A DNA stretch of 64,000 nt, from assembly GCA_000828075.3 (NCBI GenBank), contig JXCB02000002.1, positions 586,648-650,647 on the forward strand, in the 5' to 3' direction. The notes beneath the pieces were generated by a model, which was given only the letters and a program-made list of their open reading frames with translations, did no database searches and was not told the origin of the DNA. This document shows positions 1 through 9,959 of this stretch, one piece after another. Every line of letters starts with the position of its first letter. Position 1 is the first letter of the stretch. The stretch is from Tolypothrix campylonemoides VB511288 (lineage in GTDB: Bacteria > Cyanobacteriota > Cyanobacteriia > Cyanobacteriales > Nostocaceae). A program made the position numbers and the translations under genes.

Positions 1-490
1 AGACATACCCGATGCCGTAAGGCGTGGTGTCAACCGTGGCGATCGCATTCCGCTCATAGCAATAAAATAACTAATCTTAGATCGCAAAGAAACTAAAAGT
101 CTATTGTAAATGGCTTCCTTGGAACCAATGGAAGAGATCATTTCTGTTTCAGGTTCTAACCGTTGCCTTATTAAAAATCTCTATTGCCTCAACGATAAGT
201 TCATCCTGTTTGCGGTTAATTTCAGCGAACAGGTAGAAAGGAATTTTTTCTTTCAAGTGCGCAGCAAACTACATCGAGATAACGACTAAATTAATGCAGA
301 TGTGGAACCATTTTCTTCTCAGTTGACCCCCTACAATGAAATATATGATTAATTTTACAAAGAAATATAAGTAGTGACACTGCTAAACTATCGTCCGTTG
401 TTACTACAATTTTTGTTGCTTATATTGAAGTTTCATGACTTTAGTGTTATTGAAATTAACTCAATTTAAGGCAACTTTAATGCTAAACCC
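1..490. other. intergenic start of window, no gene supported
   Basis: No convincing coding region. The first ~70 bases hold a short plus-strand open frame ending in TAA near base 71 that could be the last ~22 residues of a gene beginning outside the window, but it is too short to assign. The rest is AT-rich with stops in all frames. Confidence 0.4.
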
Positions 491-763
491 TTAGGGTAAC
501 AAGCCTAAACTTGAAACCAACTGAACGCGACCAGCGTCCATCTCTGCCATTAATAGTTCTAAGGCTTCGTAGTCCACGTCAGAAATATAACCCATTTCAG
601 TCAGTTCTGAGTTAATTTCATTTTCAATTTCAGGAGTCAACTTTTTAATATCGAGAGCTTTTTCTACCAATAGACGAATAGAGTATTTTGTTCTCATAGC
701 GATTACACCAACTATATAAGTAGTCATTATCCAGGGTAACATTTGGTATAAAAAGTGATCCAA
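491..763 (-). CDS. small hypothetical protein
   Basis: A 90-residue protein I do not recognise by function. Residues 1-22 are hydrophobic enough for one membrane segment. The remainder is acidic and helical (many Glu/Leu, with the pattern EIENEINSEL). The frame begins with TTG at 763, preceded by AGGAG only 3-4 bases away. An alternative ATG start at 697 would give a 68-residue soluble protein without the hydrophobic segment; the better ribosome binding site favours the longer form. It stands alone between two non-coding stretches. Whether membrane or soluble, and its role, are unknown. Confidence 0.55.
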   Translation of the reverse strand: MDHFLYQMLPWIMTTYIVGVIAMRTKYSIRLLVEKALDIKKLTPEIENEINSELTEMGYISDVDYEALELLMAEMDAGRVQLVSSLGLLP

Positions 764-1159
764 ATACTCCTATAAAAGTGACCTGGATCACTGCTAGCTG
801 AGGATATGGTTCACTATTTGGTCAACTGCCTGCCAATAATCAAGCGATAACGTAAGGTTATTAGCTTGATAGATATTTGAATACAAATCAAATAGAATTC
901 TAGGATAAATAAAGTTTATAACTAGAACAAGCTATTCATCCTTACCTGTGCGGCTTAGTGGAGATTATATTTGTTTAAGAAGTAAAAAAAGTATATTTAA
1001 ACACAAATTTTCTTGCGTTTATGACAATCTTTAAAGAGTAACGCAATAGCAATAAAGATTCAGCAAAGAGACGTAATACGAATGGTCGATGTGAGAAAAA
1101 AAAGTTTATGTTCAAATACATCTAACTTTAAAGTTAGGTAACTTTAATAGGATGTAACG
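764..1159. other. intergenic region upstream of the STAS gene
   Basis: AT-rich, no ORF of note. It separates the divergent small protein and the STAS gene and must hold both promoters. AGGA at 1150-1153 precedes the ATG at 1160 and is a suitable ribosome binding site. I see no strong operator-like palindrome. Confidence 0.4.
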
Positions 1160-1522
1160 ATGCAAGCAGTACTAGACTATCCAAAAATAACTGTTATTAG
1201 TCCTCACGGCTGCCTAAATGCCAAAAACGCTTTAGAATTTGAAACAAAATTAACAAAAGCACTAGCACAAGATGGAATTTCTATCTTGCTCGTAAATTTA
1301 GAGCATGTAGAATCATTAGATAGTGCAGGCTTGATGGCATTAGTGTCTGCGCTGAAACTGGCTCAAAAGCTAGGACGGCGCTTTAGCCTTTGCTCGGTTT
1401 CACCGTCACTCAAAATTATATTTGAACTGACCCAAGTAGATAGGGTTTTTGAGATATTTGAAGGAAAAGCCGCGTTTGAAGCTGCTTACTCCAATCAAGA
1501 AGCAACACTGACTTATGCCTAA
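1160..1522 (+). CDS. STAS-domain protein, anti-sigma-factor antagonist type
   Basis: A 120-residue single-domain STAS protein of the SpoIIAA/RsbV type. The fold signature is complete: an N-terminal strand (TVISPHGCLN), the central strand LLVNLEHVESLD, and the conserved phosphorylatable serine in DSAGLMAL (Ser55). In this family the unphosphorylated protein binds an anti-sigma factor or serine kinase, and phosphorylation of the serine releases it. No kinase or phosphatase partner is encoded nearby, so the partner is not known. The gene is monocistronic: about 100 bases separate it from the next gene. Cyanobacteria carry several such paralogues, so a specific name is not justified. Confidence 0.88.
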   Translation: MQAVLDYPKITVISPHGCLNAKNALEFETKLTKALAQDGISILLVNLEHVESLDSAGLMALVSALKLAQKLGRRFSLCSVSPSLKIIFELTQVDRVFEIFEGKAAFEAAYSNQEATLTYA

Positions 1523-1620
1523 AAAAGTCTTAAGGGAAACGAGTCGTTCTCTTGAAACACCTAATAAATGCTAATGTTGGAGGTGAGTAGCTGTAATTAA
1601 GGTAGCGAAAAGATACCACA

Positions 1621-4434
1621 GTGGCTGTTGCAGTTGAAAAGTTAATCACATCGGATATTGTAAAACCAGCTCGTTACTTAGGTAACGAGCTCTTAGCGAT
1701 TCACAAGCCTTGGGATACGGCAGAGATCCGCTGGGTATTAACATACCCAGAAGTTTATGAAGTAGGTGCATCCAACTTAGGGCATATTATTCTCTATAAT
1801 ATTTTGAATTCCCAACCGCGCCAGTTATGCGATCGCGCTTACCTACCAGGACCGGATCTAGCAGCAAAACTACGGACAACAAAAACACCCTTGTTTGCCG
1901 TAGAGTCAAGGCGATCGCTAACGGACTTTGACATTTTGGGCTTTAGCCTTAGTTATGAACTTGGAGCAACCAACATTCTAGAAATGTTGGATTTGGCTGG
2001 CATTCCTTTGACTTGGCGAGAACGCCTAGAGGCGGAGAGGGAGGGAAAGAGCGAGCGAGGGAAGGAGGGAGGGAGAGAGGAAGAATTTTCCCTCACTCAC
2101 TCCCTCCACGCCAGTCGCCTCAACGGGGGGAACCCCCGCACGGCGCTGGCTCCTCACTCTCTCACTCCTCCACTCCCCCCATCCTTGAGTTACCCATTAA
2201 TTTTCGCTGGGGGACAGACGGCAACATCCAATCCGGAACCGTACGCCGACTTCTTCGACTTCTTCGCTTTAGGAGATGGCGAGGAACTGCTGCCAGAAAT
2301 TGGCTTAGTGTTGGAAGAGGGGAAAAAAGCTAGGCTGAGCCGTAAAGAATTATTGCTGGATTTGGCGCAGATACCAGGCGTTTATGTTCCGCAGTTTTAC
2401 GACATGGCTTCTGATGGTTCAGTTCATCCCAACCGCCCAAATGTCCCAAAACAAATTGTGCGGCGGGTTGCAACCCCAATACCAGCGTATTCGATTGGGC
2501 TAGTACCCTACATCGAGCCGGTGCATGATCGGTTGGTAATTGAAATTCGGCGCGGTTGTACTCGCGGCTGTCGCTTCTGTCAACCAGGAATGCTCACCCG
2601 ACCAGCGCGGGATGTGGAACCAGCGGATGTGGTGGAAGCCATAGATTCCGGAATGCGGCAAACCGGTTACAACGAATTTTCTTTACTATCCCTAAGCTGT
2701 TCTGATTATTTATCCTTGCCAGCAGTAGGGACGGAAATAAAAAATCGGTTAAAAAATGAAAATATTTCCCTGACTCTACCAAGCCAACGAGTTGATAGAT
2801 TTGATGAAAATATTGCCAATATCCTAGGCGGTACACGGCAAGGGGGACTGACATTTGCTCCAGAAGCTGGAACCCAACGGATGCGGGACATAGTCAACAA
2901 GGGTTTGACCAACGAAGAACTGCTGCGGGGTGTAAAAACAGCTTGGGAACAAGGATGGGATAAAATTAAGCTGTATTTCATGATCGGCTTGCCTGGTGAA
3001 ACCGATGCCGATGTGTTAGGCATTGCGGAAACGGTAAGTTGGTTACAACGGGAGTGTCGAGGAAAAGGCAGAAGACCGCTGTCATTTAACTTGACCATTT
3101 CTAACTTTACGCCCAAGCCCCATACGCCTTTTCAGTGGCACTCGGTTTCCACGGCTGAGTTTGAGCGCAAGCAAGCATTACTGCGGCAAGCATTCCGGCG
3201 AATCAAAGGAGCCAAGGTGAATTTCACCGATGTCCGTATTTCGGCAATGGAAGATTTTATTGGCAGAGGCGATCGCTCTCTTGCTTCAGTCGTGCGTCGT
3301 GCTTGGGAATTAGGGGCAGGCATGGACTCTTGGTATGATAGTGTCGAAAAAGCTTTTAGTGCTTGGGGACAAGCCATCTGCGAAGCTGGCTTAGACTGGA
3401 AATACCGCCAAGTCGAGAAAGGCGAGTGGAATTTATTTGCGAAACAAGATGAGGAACTAACATCCCCCTTCCTCCCTCCCTCCCTCTCTCCCTCCCTCCC
3501 TCCCTCCCTCCCTCCCTCATCCCCCCTCGACGCCCCCCTACCTTGGGACCACATCGACACTGGTATTGATAAAAAATGGCTCAAGGAAGACTTGCAACGT
3601 GCCTTAGAAGCAGCAACTGTACCAGATTGCTCTTTTGAAGGTTGTTCTCACTGTGGTGTCTGCGGCACTGACTTTGGTCATAATGTTGTCATTTCGCCGC
3701 CTTCTATCCCGGAATTTGCTGGTGAGTTTGTCCCGAATACTACCAAAGCACAACGGCTGCGTGTCTGGTTTGGTAAGCTGGGCGGTTTGGCTTTAGTAGG
3801 TCATCTAGATTTGATGCGCCTATTTGATAGAACTGTACGGCGAGCAGGATTGCCAATTTCTTTTACTGGTGGCTTTCATCCTACCCCCCGCATTTCCATT
3901 GCATATGCCTTGCCTTTGGGGGTTACAAGCAGTGGTGAAATTGTGGATTTTGAACTCACACAGCCAGTTGATGTGGAAACTTTCCGCCAAAAACTGGCTG
4001 AAGCTTTGCCGTCAGACATTCCTATATATCAAGTGGAACAGCTTGATTTAAAAGCAAGTTCGGCTAACCAACTTCTGGAGGCTGCGGACTATCTAATCAC
4101 CGTGGCTTGTCAGCAGGAGGCGACATCGGTACAATGGGAAAGCTGGATTGATGCCATCAAAGCCAAAGATGAGGTTTGGTGGGAACACACAACCAAGTCA
4201 GGCAAAACTCAGTTGGTAAATCTGCGCGATCGCTTGTTTGAGTTAGAATTATTTGAGTTACCAAAACGCCCTGAGCATCAGGAATCTACAGTTATCCTGC
4301 GTTATGTGGGCAGCTGTCGTCATGACGGGGTGCTATTGCGTCCCGAGCAAATTCTCTCTATGCTAGAACAAGTCGCAGGTACAGATTTTCATCTGCTGCA
4401 AATTCATCGAAATCGGCTGATTTTGAGAGTTTAA
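1621..4434 (+). CDS. TIGR03960-type B12-binding/radical SAM protein fused to a TIGR03936 (DUF2344) domain
   Basis: A 937-residue radical SAM enzyme of unknown substrate. The N-terminal ~270 residues form the B12-binding-like domain of this family. The radical SAM core carries the cluster motif RRGCTRGCRFC (CX3CX2C). The C-terminal ~230 residues (from KAQRLRVWFGKLGG) are the DUF2344-type domain. A CxxC-rich stretch (CSFEGCSHCGVCG) precedes it and may bind a second cluster. The start is GTG at 1621; no earlier in-frame start was seen. Two low-complexity inserts, near residues 137-190 and 620-640, are encoded by GGGA/CCCT-type microsatellites and make the protein longer than typical relatives. 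The frame is kept through both, so the gene looks functional. Confidence 0.85.
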   Translation: MAVAVEKLITSDIVKPARYLGNELLAIHKPWDTAEIRWVLTYPEVYEVGASNLGHIILYNILNSQPRQLCDRAYLPGPDLAAKLRTTKTPLFAVESRRSLTDFDILGFSLSYELGATNILEMLDLAGIPLTWRERLEAEREGKSERGKEGGREEEFSLTHSLHASRLNGGNPRTALAPHSLTPPLPPSLSYPLIFAGGQTATSNPEPYADFFDFFALGDGEELLPEIGLVLEEGKKARLSRKELLLDLAQIPGVYVPQFYDMASDGSVHPNRPNVPKQIVRRVATPIPAYSIGLVPYIEPVHDRLVIEIRRGCTRGCRFCQPGMLTRPARDVEPADVVEAIDSGMRQTGYNEFSLLSLSCSDYLSLPAVGTEIKNRLKNENISLTLPSQRVDRFDENIANILGGTRQGGLTFAPEAGTQRMRDIVNKGLTNEELLRGVKTAWEQGWDKIKLYFMIGLPGETDADVLGIAETVSWLQRECRGKGRRPLSFNLTISNFTPKPHTPFQWHSVSTAEFERKQALLRQAFRRIKGAKVNFTDVRISAMEDFIGRGDRSLASVVRRAWELGAGMDSWYDSVEKAFSAWGQAICEAGLDWKYRQVEKGEWNLFAKQDEELTSPFLPPSLSPSLPPSLPPSSPLDAPLPWDHIDTGIDKKWLKEDLQRALEAATVPDCSFEGCSHCGVCGTDFGHNVVISPPSIPEFAGEFVPNTTKAQRLRVWFGKLGGLALVGHLDLMRLFDRTVRRAGLPISFTGGFHPTPRISIAYALPLGVTSSGEIVDFELTQPVDVETFRQKLAEALPSDIPIYQVEQLDLKASSANQLLEAADYLITVACQQEATSVQWESWIDAIKAKDEVWWEHTTKSGKTQLVNLRDRLFELELFELPKRPEHQESTVILRYVGSCRHDGVLLRPEQILSMLEQVAGTDFHLLQIHRNRLILRV
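3460..3530 (+). repeat. in-frame CCCT microsatellite inside the radical SAM gene
   Basis: Roughly a dozen CCTCCCTCC-type units, translated as a Pro-Pro-Ser-Leu repeat between the radical SAM core and the C-terminal domain. A purine-rich counterpart sits at 2035-2085 in the same gene. Its length is divisible so that the frame continues, which suggests an interdomain linker tolerant of expansion. Confidence 0.8.
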
Positions 4435-5144
4435 TCGCTTGGGGCAATTTGCTTGTGATTGCCCTCTCTTAGCACATCTTGGAAATTGATTTTTGACAAG
4501 GTTGCGTTAGAATGAGATGAAGAGAAATTTTTTGACGCTGCATTGAGTAAACTGATTCACTACCCTGGTACTCAGGGCGCAAAAGCAAAGATAAAAGAAG
4601 TGAAACTAAGCGCGGGTTTTTTATCCCAGACAAACACCAGGCAGATTAAATTACACTCTCTTTAAGCTCAAAGCCCGTGAATCAGCAATTACGAACAGCA
4701 GGCTTCGTCGGCTTCTCTGATTCTATGATTTTTAAAACTAATTTGAACGCCCAATCCACAATGTAGTGCCAAGTATCGAGAGCGCGAGTGCTGAGACAGT
4801 GTTGAGTAACCAGAGCGCGAGTGCTGAGTGTAAATTACCCAGAACTCAAGACTTTATGACTCACAACTCAGAACTCAGGACTCAGGACTCAGGACTCTTC
4901 AGGAAAAGGGTATTGGATCAAAAATTAACCACGGACGGTTGATTTAATTGCTTAAATAATATGCAGCCGTCCTGGAAGAATCAACAGTGTAAACGCAGTC
5001 GAGCGCGTAAATAGCTCCCTAAGTTTGAGCGAAGAAGCGCAATTTTTAAAAGCAGCGCATGAGCGGACTTGTTGTCGGGGTGAGAGGTGTAACAAACCCC
5101 CAGATCCTCTGTTTGTGCTGCCAGTTCTTGAGGAAAATAATTGA
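4435..5144 (+). other. long leader region upstream of rne
   Basis: A 710-base gap with no ORF. It contains a 17-base direct repeat (AGAGCGCGAGTGCTGAG at 4779-4795 and 4812-4828) and a heptamer tract. Cyanobacterial rne genes are known for long 5' untranslated leaders used in RNase E autoregulation, so part of this gap is probably transcribed leader; that is inference. GAGGAAAA at about 5129-5136 is the rne ribosome binding site. Confidence 0.5.
4841..4898. repeat. short tandem heptamer repeat (STRR-like)
   Basis: Units of the form GACTCAG/AACTCAG repeat across this tract, with three perfect consecutive GACTCAG copies near 4877-4897. Heptanucleotide STRR sequences are a known feature of heterocystous cyanobacterial genomes. 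It lies in the rne leader. Confidence 0.7.
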
Positions 5145-7187
5145 ATGCCAAAACAAATTATCATCGCGGAACAGCATCAAATTGCTGCAGTATTTTCGGA
5201 AGACCAAATACAAGAACTCGTTGTAGCCACAGGTCATCACCAAATTGGTGATATCTACCTAGGAGTTGTGGAGAATGTACTACCTGGGATAGATGCAGCT
5301 TTTGTCAATATTGGTGATCCGGAGCGGAATGGTTTTATTCATGTCACTGACTTAGGACCATTAAGGCTGAGACGGACAGCAGCAGCGATTACAGAATTAT
5401 TAACGCCGCAGCAAAAAGTATTAGTGCAAGTGATGAAAGAGCCAACGGGTACCAAAGGACCCAGGCTCACGGGGAACATTACCTTACCCGGACGCTACGT
5501 AGTGCTAATGCCATACGGTCGGGGTGTCAATTTATCACGTCGAATTAAAAGTGAAAGTGAGCGCAACCGTTTACGTGCGCTGGCAATTTTAATTAAACCA
5601 GCAGGAATGGGTTTGCTGGTTCGTACCGAAGCCGAAGGCAAGCCGGAAGAAGCGATAATCGAAGATTTAGAATCGCTGCAAAGGCAATGGGAAGCAATTC
5701 AACAAGAAGCGCAATCAACACGTCCCCCAGCACTCTTGAATCGAGACGATGATTTTATCCAGCGCGTGCTACGGGATATGTACGGCGCAGATGTCAATCG
5801 GATTGTAGTAGATTCGAGTACTGGTTTGAAGCGGGTGAAGCAGTACTTGCAAAACTGGAGTGGCGGGCAAACACCACAAGGGGTGTTAATCGACCATCAC
5901 CGCGATCGCGCTCCGATATTAGAGTACTTCCGTATTAATGCTGCAATTAAAGAAGCCCTCAAACCTAGAGTAGACCTACCTTCTGGAGGCTACATTATTA
6001 TTCAGCCGACAGAAGCATTAACAGTAATAGATGTCAACTCCGGCTCCTTCACGCGATCGGCAACTGCTAGGGAAACTGTTTTGTGGACAAACTGTGAAGC
6101 CGCTACAGAAATTGCCCGTCAGTTGCGGCTGCGGAATATTGCCGGCGTGATTGTCGTTGATTTTATTGATATGGAATCGCGGCGTGACCAACTGCATGTT
6201 CTAGAACATTTTAATAAAGCACTCAAAGCAGACAAAGCTCGTCCTCAGATTGCCCAACTTACCGAGTTGGGTTTGGTTGAACTCACCCGCAAGCGTCAAG
6301 GTCAAAACATTTACGAATTGTTTGGTAAACTTTGCCCCACCTGTGGTGGTTTAGGGCATACTGTCCATTTACCTGGAGAAACAGAAAGTCGACCACTAGC
6401 ACCAACAGAATTACCAGATCGCCTTGTATCCTCTGTGCCTCATAGGGAACCGCGTCTGCCAGTTGCTCGATCGGTTGAACCACGGGAAACTTATGAAGCA
6501 TATGGAGAAGCATACGAAACTGACAATGACTTGAGTGCCTCGGGTCTGGTCAATCATCCCAGCTATCAAGAAATTGGCGACAGCAGAAAGCGTCGTACCC
6601 GCCGCAGCACTCGCGTAGAGAGGGTAAATGGGGGAAATGGCAAAGATGAGCCACGCGTTGTAGCAAACCCCCTGGCGTTTCTTAACGAGCCAGACTTGGA
6701 AATGGATGACGATGCGGAACTTGGAGTTCCATCAGAAGTACCTCCACCCAGTATTAGCAAACCTTCTTGGGGTGATAGAGCCGAGCGTGGCAAAGTGACT
6801 AAGGTAGAGCTAGTCAAGCCAGTGGTAGAACCACCAGAAATTGTGACTGTAGAAATGTCGCCTGAGGAACAGGATGTCTACGCCCAGATGGGAGTTTCTC
6901 CGTTGGAAAAGTTGGGTCGGGAGGTGAGAAATCCCAAGTCTGTGATTATTAATGTCACCTTACCTGGGCAAAACCCTGCTCCACCGGCTGAATTAACCTC
7001 AGAATCACCTGTTTCTGAAAGAGCAAGTGCTGTTGTCACAACAGTAGTTGAGCCACCAAGCGAACCCGAGCCAGAAGCTGCAACTGAGCCACAGGATGTT
7101 GCCGTAATGACGGATGAAAGTGAAGAAGCTAGCAGCAACTTAAGTGATAAGCGCCGCCGTCGCCGTCGTTCTTCTTCTGTGGAGTAA
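5145..7187 (+). CDS. rne: ribonuclease E/G
   Basis: A 680-residue RNase E/G, the endonuclease that starts mRNA decay and processes structured RNAs. In order: an S1-like RNA-binding domain around residues 35-120 (GDIYLGVVENVLPGIDAAFVN), the catalytic DNase I-like core with the metal-binding Asp in VIDVNSGSF and VVDFIDM, and the zinc-link motif CPTCGG. A ~270-residue acidic, low-complexity tail follows. It ends in an Arg-rich motif (RRRRRRSSSVE) matching the cyanobacterial RNase E C-terminal peptide reported to bind PNPase. The start ATG at 5145 has a good GAGGAAAA site. rnhB follows 33 bases later, as in the rne-rnhB operon known in Synechocystis. Confidence 0.95.
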   Translation: MPKQIIIAEQHQIAAVFSEDQIQELVVATGHHQIGDIYLGVVENVLPGIDAAFVNIGDPERNGFIHVTDLGPLRLRRTAAAITELLTPQQKVLVQVMKEPTGTKGPRLTGNITLPGRYVVLMPYGRGVNLSRRIKSESERNRLRALAILIKPAGMGLLVRTEAEGKPEEAIIEDLESLQRQWEAIQQEAQSTRPPALLNRDDDFIQRVLRDMYGADVNRIVVDSSTGLKRVKQYLQNWSGGQTPQGVLIDHHRDRAPILEYFRINAAIKEALKPRVDLPSGGYIIIQPTEALTVIDVNSGSFTRSATARETVLWTNCEAATEIARQLRLRNIAGVIVVDFIDMESRRDQLHVLEHFNKALKADKARPQIAQLTELGLVELTRKRQGQNIYELFGKLCPTCGGLGHTVHLPGETESRPLAPTELPDRLVSSVPHREPRLPVARSVEPRETYEAYGEAYETDNDLSASGLVNHPSYQEIGDSRKRRTRRSTRVERVNGGNGKDEPRVVANPLAFLNEPDLEMDDDAELGVPSEVPPPSISKPSWGDRAERGKVTKVELVKPVVEPPEIVTVEMSPEEQDVYAQMGVSPLEKLGREVRNPKSVIINVTLPGQNPAPPAELTSESPVSERASAVVTTVVEPPSEPEPEAATEPQDVAVMTDESEEASSNLSDKRRRRRRSSSVE

Positions 7188-7220
7188 GTAAATCCACTGG
7201 ATTTCAAAGTTAATAAACTT

Positions 7221-7955
7221 ATGATAGAACCGGAGCAAGCTGTTGCTTCTATTCGATCGCCAGCGTCCATGGAAGAGATGAAGTGGCTAGAGTTTTCCAC
7301 GCACTCAAGCATTGAAGGGCTGATTGCAGGCGTGGATGAAGTGGGGCGAGGCTCTCTGTTTGGTCCTGTAGTAGCTGCAGCAGTGATACTACCAAATACG
7401 GCTTTGCCAGAACTCATAGCAGCGCAAATTAAAGATAGTAAAAAACTGTCTAGTTCTCGAAGACTGCACCTAGCGCAGCTCATTTGGGCGCTGGCTATCG
7501 ACTGGAAAATCGGTTTTGCTTCAACAGCCGAGATTGACCAAATGAATATTCTCCAAGCAACGATGCTAGCAATGAAGCGGGCTATTCTCAAGCTGAAAGT
7601 GCAGCCTGCTCTGTGTTTGATTGATGGCAATCAGTCAGTAAAAGACTTGCCACTGTCGCAACAAACGATAGTCAAGGGGGACGAGCGCTCTGTTGCTATT
7701 GCCTCTGCTAGCATTGTTGCTAAAGTTTGGCGTGATGATCTTATACTTCGCCTTGCCTCAAAGTACTCTATGTATGACTTGGAACGCAACAAGGGTTATG
7801 GTAGTAAGCGACATTTGATGGCACTGCAACAGTACGGACCTTCACCATTACATCGCACGTCCTTTCGTCCTTGTCAGATGACCGTACTCACTTCTGATTC
7901 AGAGTGTTCTCAAACAAGCAAGAAAAAACAAATAATTTCAGTTCCTGATAGGTAA
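7221..7955 (+). CDS. rnhB: ribonuclease HII
   Basis: A 244-residue RNase HII, which cuts RNA-DNA hybrids 5' of ribonucleotides. The catalytic motif GVDEVGRGSLFGP is present (Asp39, Glu40), with the further acidic residues in LIDGNQ and ERSVAIASASIVAKVWRD. The first ~30 residues before the domain are poorly conserved in look, so a later start cannot be excluded, but no better ribosome binding site is visible. It is co-transcribed with rne by position (33-base gap). The extreme C-terminus is Ser/Lys-rich and probably disordered. Confidence 0.93.
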   Translation: MIEPEQAVASIRSPASMEEMKWLEFSTHSSIEGLIAGVDEVGRGSLFGPVVAAAVILPNTALPELIAAQIKDSKKLSSSRRLHLAQLIWALAIDWKIGFASTAEIDQMNILQATMLAMKRAILKLKVQPALCLIDGNQSVKDLPLSQQTIVKGDERSVAIASASIVAKVWRDDLILRLASKYSMYDLERNKGYGSKRHLMALQQYGPSPLHRTSFRPCQMTVLTSDSECSQTSKKKQIISVPDR

Positions 7956-8253
7956 TACCAAGTCCGGTGGATTAGTGTCTATTCTGGTAGAACCTCACCC
8001 CGGCTTTGGCTTACCTCATGGAGCCAGAAAACCGCTATAAGGTGACTTGTTATAATTCCTCGCCCTTATAGGCGTGGGGAGAATGTCAATACACAATTCC
8101 GACAAGTTGGTAAAGCTCCTACCTGTGAAGACCTTAGCACAGCTACAAAGTATAAAGTCACAAATATATCAAATTCTGTCTTTATACTTGAGCATAAATA
8201 CAGTGTACTTTTATCAAAGAAAAGTGTTAAAAAATACTAAGCTTTTCCCATAA

Positions 8254-8841
8254 CTACTCCGGATTGAGGATAGGGATACTTGGATCATCAACCCCTTTTT
8301 CTGGCGTTTGCAATATTACCCAACGGCGATAATCTGCTAGGAGGTGATGTAGCAATCTTTGCTTAATGGTCAACAAAACACTCTTGAGCAAACCACTGCC
8401 TGTTGCTTCTAATATTGGCTTGGGCATATAGGAAAATGGCGGTGGTAAATCTACTAACACTTCTAAATCGGCTCTTCCTTTTAAATAGGTGTTAATACCT
8501 TGCTGCTCAGGAGACAAATGCCCTTTTAAATTTAAGGCAAAGCGTTGGTTAATATACTCTATACCAAGGATTTCACAACTTAGCGATCGCACATGAATCG
8601 TTCCATTTGATTCAGCCCAGACTCTCATGTCTACAGTTGGTTGAATGCTGAGCGACATAAAGTTTAGAGGACGCATTTTCAAGCGAAAAACTTCCGTACT
8701 CAGTTGCTGAATACGAGTAGGGTCAACTAAAGCGTTAACCAAGCGCTGAGGCTGACGTAAGTAGTGGTGAATTGGAATAGGTTGCTCTGGGATAGCAATT
8801 TCAACCGATTGAGAGGCAGTAAACCGAGTAGGCATGAGCAT
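8254..8841 (-). CDS. DUF1997 family protein
   Basis: A 195-residue protein of the DUF1997 family, found in cyanobacteria and plastid-bearing eukaryotes. It is soluble in appearance, with no signal peptide. Recognisable parts are the opening strands (IPEQPIPIHHYLRQPQRLV), SLSCEILGIEYINQRFAL, and the C-terminal helix with LLHHLLADYRRWV. The overall pattern resembles a lipid-binding START/SRPBCC-like beta fold, but that is only an impression. Function is unknown. It is divergently arranged with pheA (163 bases apart). Confidence 0.75.
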   Translation of the reverse strand: MLMPTRFTASQSVEIAIPEQPIPIHHYLRQPQRLVNALVDPTRIQQLSTEVFRLKMRPLNFMSLSIQPTVDMRVWAESNGTIHVRSLSCEILGIEYINQRFALNLKGHLSPEQQGINTYLKGRADLEVLVDLPPPFSYMPKPILEATGSGLLKSVLLTIKQRLLHHLLADYRRWVILQTPEKGVDDPSIPILNPE

Positions 8842-9004
8842 ATTAAAATATCTGTTAAATAATTGTAATATTTTCTTAAGAAATTATGTTATCAGCCATT
8901 GGTTATGACTTAATAAATGATTCGTGTGGAAAGAAGTTTATGATGTCTGATTACGACCCATAAAATTCAATACAAATCAAACTATCCACACAAAACTAAA
9001 CTCT

Positions 9005-9895
9005 ATGACTTTATCGATTGCACATTTAGGACCTCCTGGCACTTATGCAGAACAAGCGGCTCTTCTTTATTTCAATTGGCTAACTAAAACTACAGGACTT
9101 GAAGCTATCTTATGTCCTTATCCCAGCATTGCTCAAACATTGCGAGCTGTCGATAAAGGTCAGGCAAAGTTGGCTATTGTACCTGTGGAAAATTCTATTG
9201 AAGGCAGTGTGACCATGACGCTGGATACACTGTGGCAGGTAGATACTTTGCAAATTCAGTTGGCTTTGGTCATGCCAATTGCTCATACATTAATTTCCTG
9301 CGCTCAAAGCTTGGAGGAAGTCAAAACAGTTTATTCTCACCCCCAAGCCCTAGCACAATGTCAGGGATGGTTGGAGCGGTTACTCCCCAATGTAGAGCTC
9401 ATTCCAACCAATTCCACAACCGAGGCACTCTTGCAACTAGAGCAGGACTTGACCGTGGCGGCTATCTCATCTCAACGTGCGGCGCAACTATACAACCTGC
9501 CTATACTAGCTAGCGGTATTAACGATTATCCGGAAAACTGTACTCGCTTCTGGGTGGTAAGCCAAAGTCATATGCCAGAAGCCCGCCCCACTTGTTCGGG
9601 ACGTAACACTCACACTTCTCTTGCTTTCAGTACTCCTGCTAATGTACCAGGAGCGCTGGCAAAACCTTTACAAGTGTTAGCAGATCTAGGTATCAACTTG
9701 AGTAAAATTCAGTCTCGTCCGACGAAGCGTTCTCTTGGAGAATATTTATTTTTTATAGATATGGAAGCAGATGCATCTGAACCACAAGTTCAATCTGCTT
9801 TAGCAGAAATATCTCCATGCACAGAGATATTAAAAATCTTCGGCACTTACAACGTTTTGCCTATTAGTGCTCTCAATAAAGGCGTTAGTGGTTAA
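9005..9895 (+). CDS. pheA: prephenate dehydratase
   Basis: A 296-residue monofunctional prephenate dehydratase, converting prephenate to phenylpyruvate in phenylalanine synthesis. The periplasmic-binding-protein-like catalytic domain occupies residues ~1-190 (AHLGPPGTYAEQAALL, the substrate-loop NSIEGSV, and NCTRFWVV). A C-terminal ACT domain follows (residues ~210-285, GALAKPLQVLADLGINLSKI), which in relatives gives feedback control by phenylalanine. The usual ESRP effector motif reads QSRP here. There is no chorismate mutase domain. The gene is transcribed alone and ends in a hairpin shared with the convergent neighbour. Confidence 0.95.
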   Translation: MTLSIAHLGPPGTYAEQAALLYFNWLTKTTGLEAILCPYPSIAQTLRAVDKGQAKLAIVPVENSIEGSVTMTLDTLWQVDTLQIQLALVMPIAHTLISCAQSLEEVKTVYSHPQALAQCQGWLERLLPNVELIPTNSTTEALLQLEQDLTVAAISSQRAAQLYNLPILASGINDYPENCTRFWVVSQSHMPEARPTCSGRNTHTSLAFSTPANVPGALAKPLQVLADLGINLSKIQSRPTKRSLGEYLFFIDMEADASEPQVQSALAEISPCTEILKIFGTYNVLPISALNKGVSG

Positions 9896-9939
9896 TAGTT
9901 AGTTGTTAGGACATCAATGATTAATAACTAATAACCACT
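9887..9939. terminator. bidirectional hairpin between pheA and the Lon-domain gene
   Basis: AGTGGTTAATAGTTA (from 9887) pairs with TAACTAATAACCACT (to 9939), with one bulge. It lies exactly between two convergent genes, overlapping the pheA stop. Confidence 0.6.
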
Positions 9940-9959
9940 TACGATTCACAACTTTTGAT

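Noticed and set aside
1..71. C-terminal end of a gene entering the window
   Set aside because: Only about 22 codons are open and they resemble nothing I recognise.
4841..4898. Possible CRISPR array
   Set aside because: The repeats are contiguous heptamers without spacers; no repeat-spacer pattern or cas gene occurs anywhere in the window.
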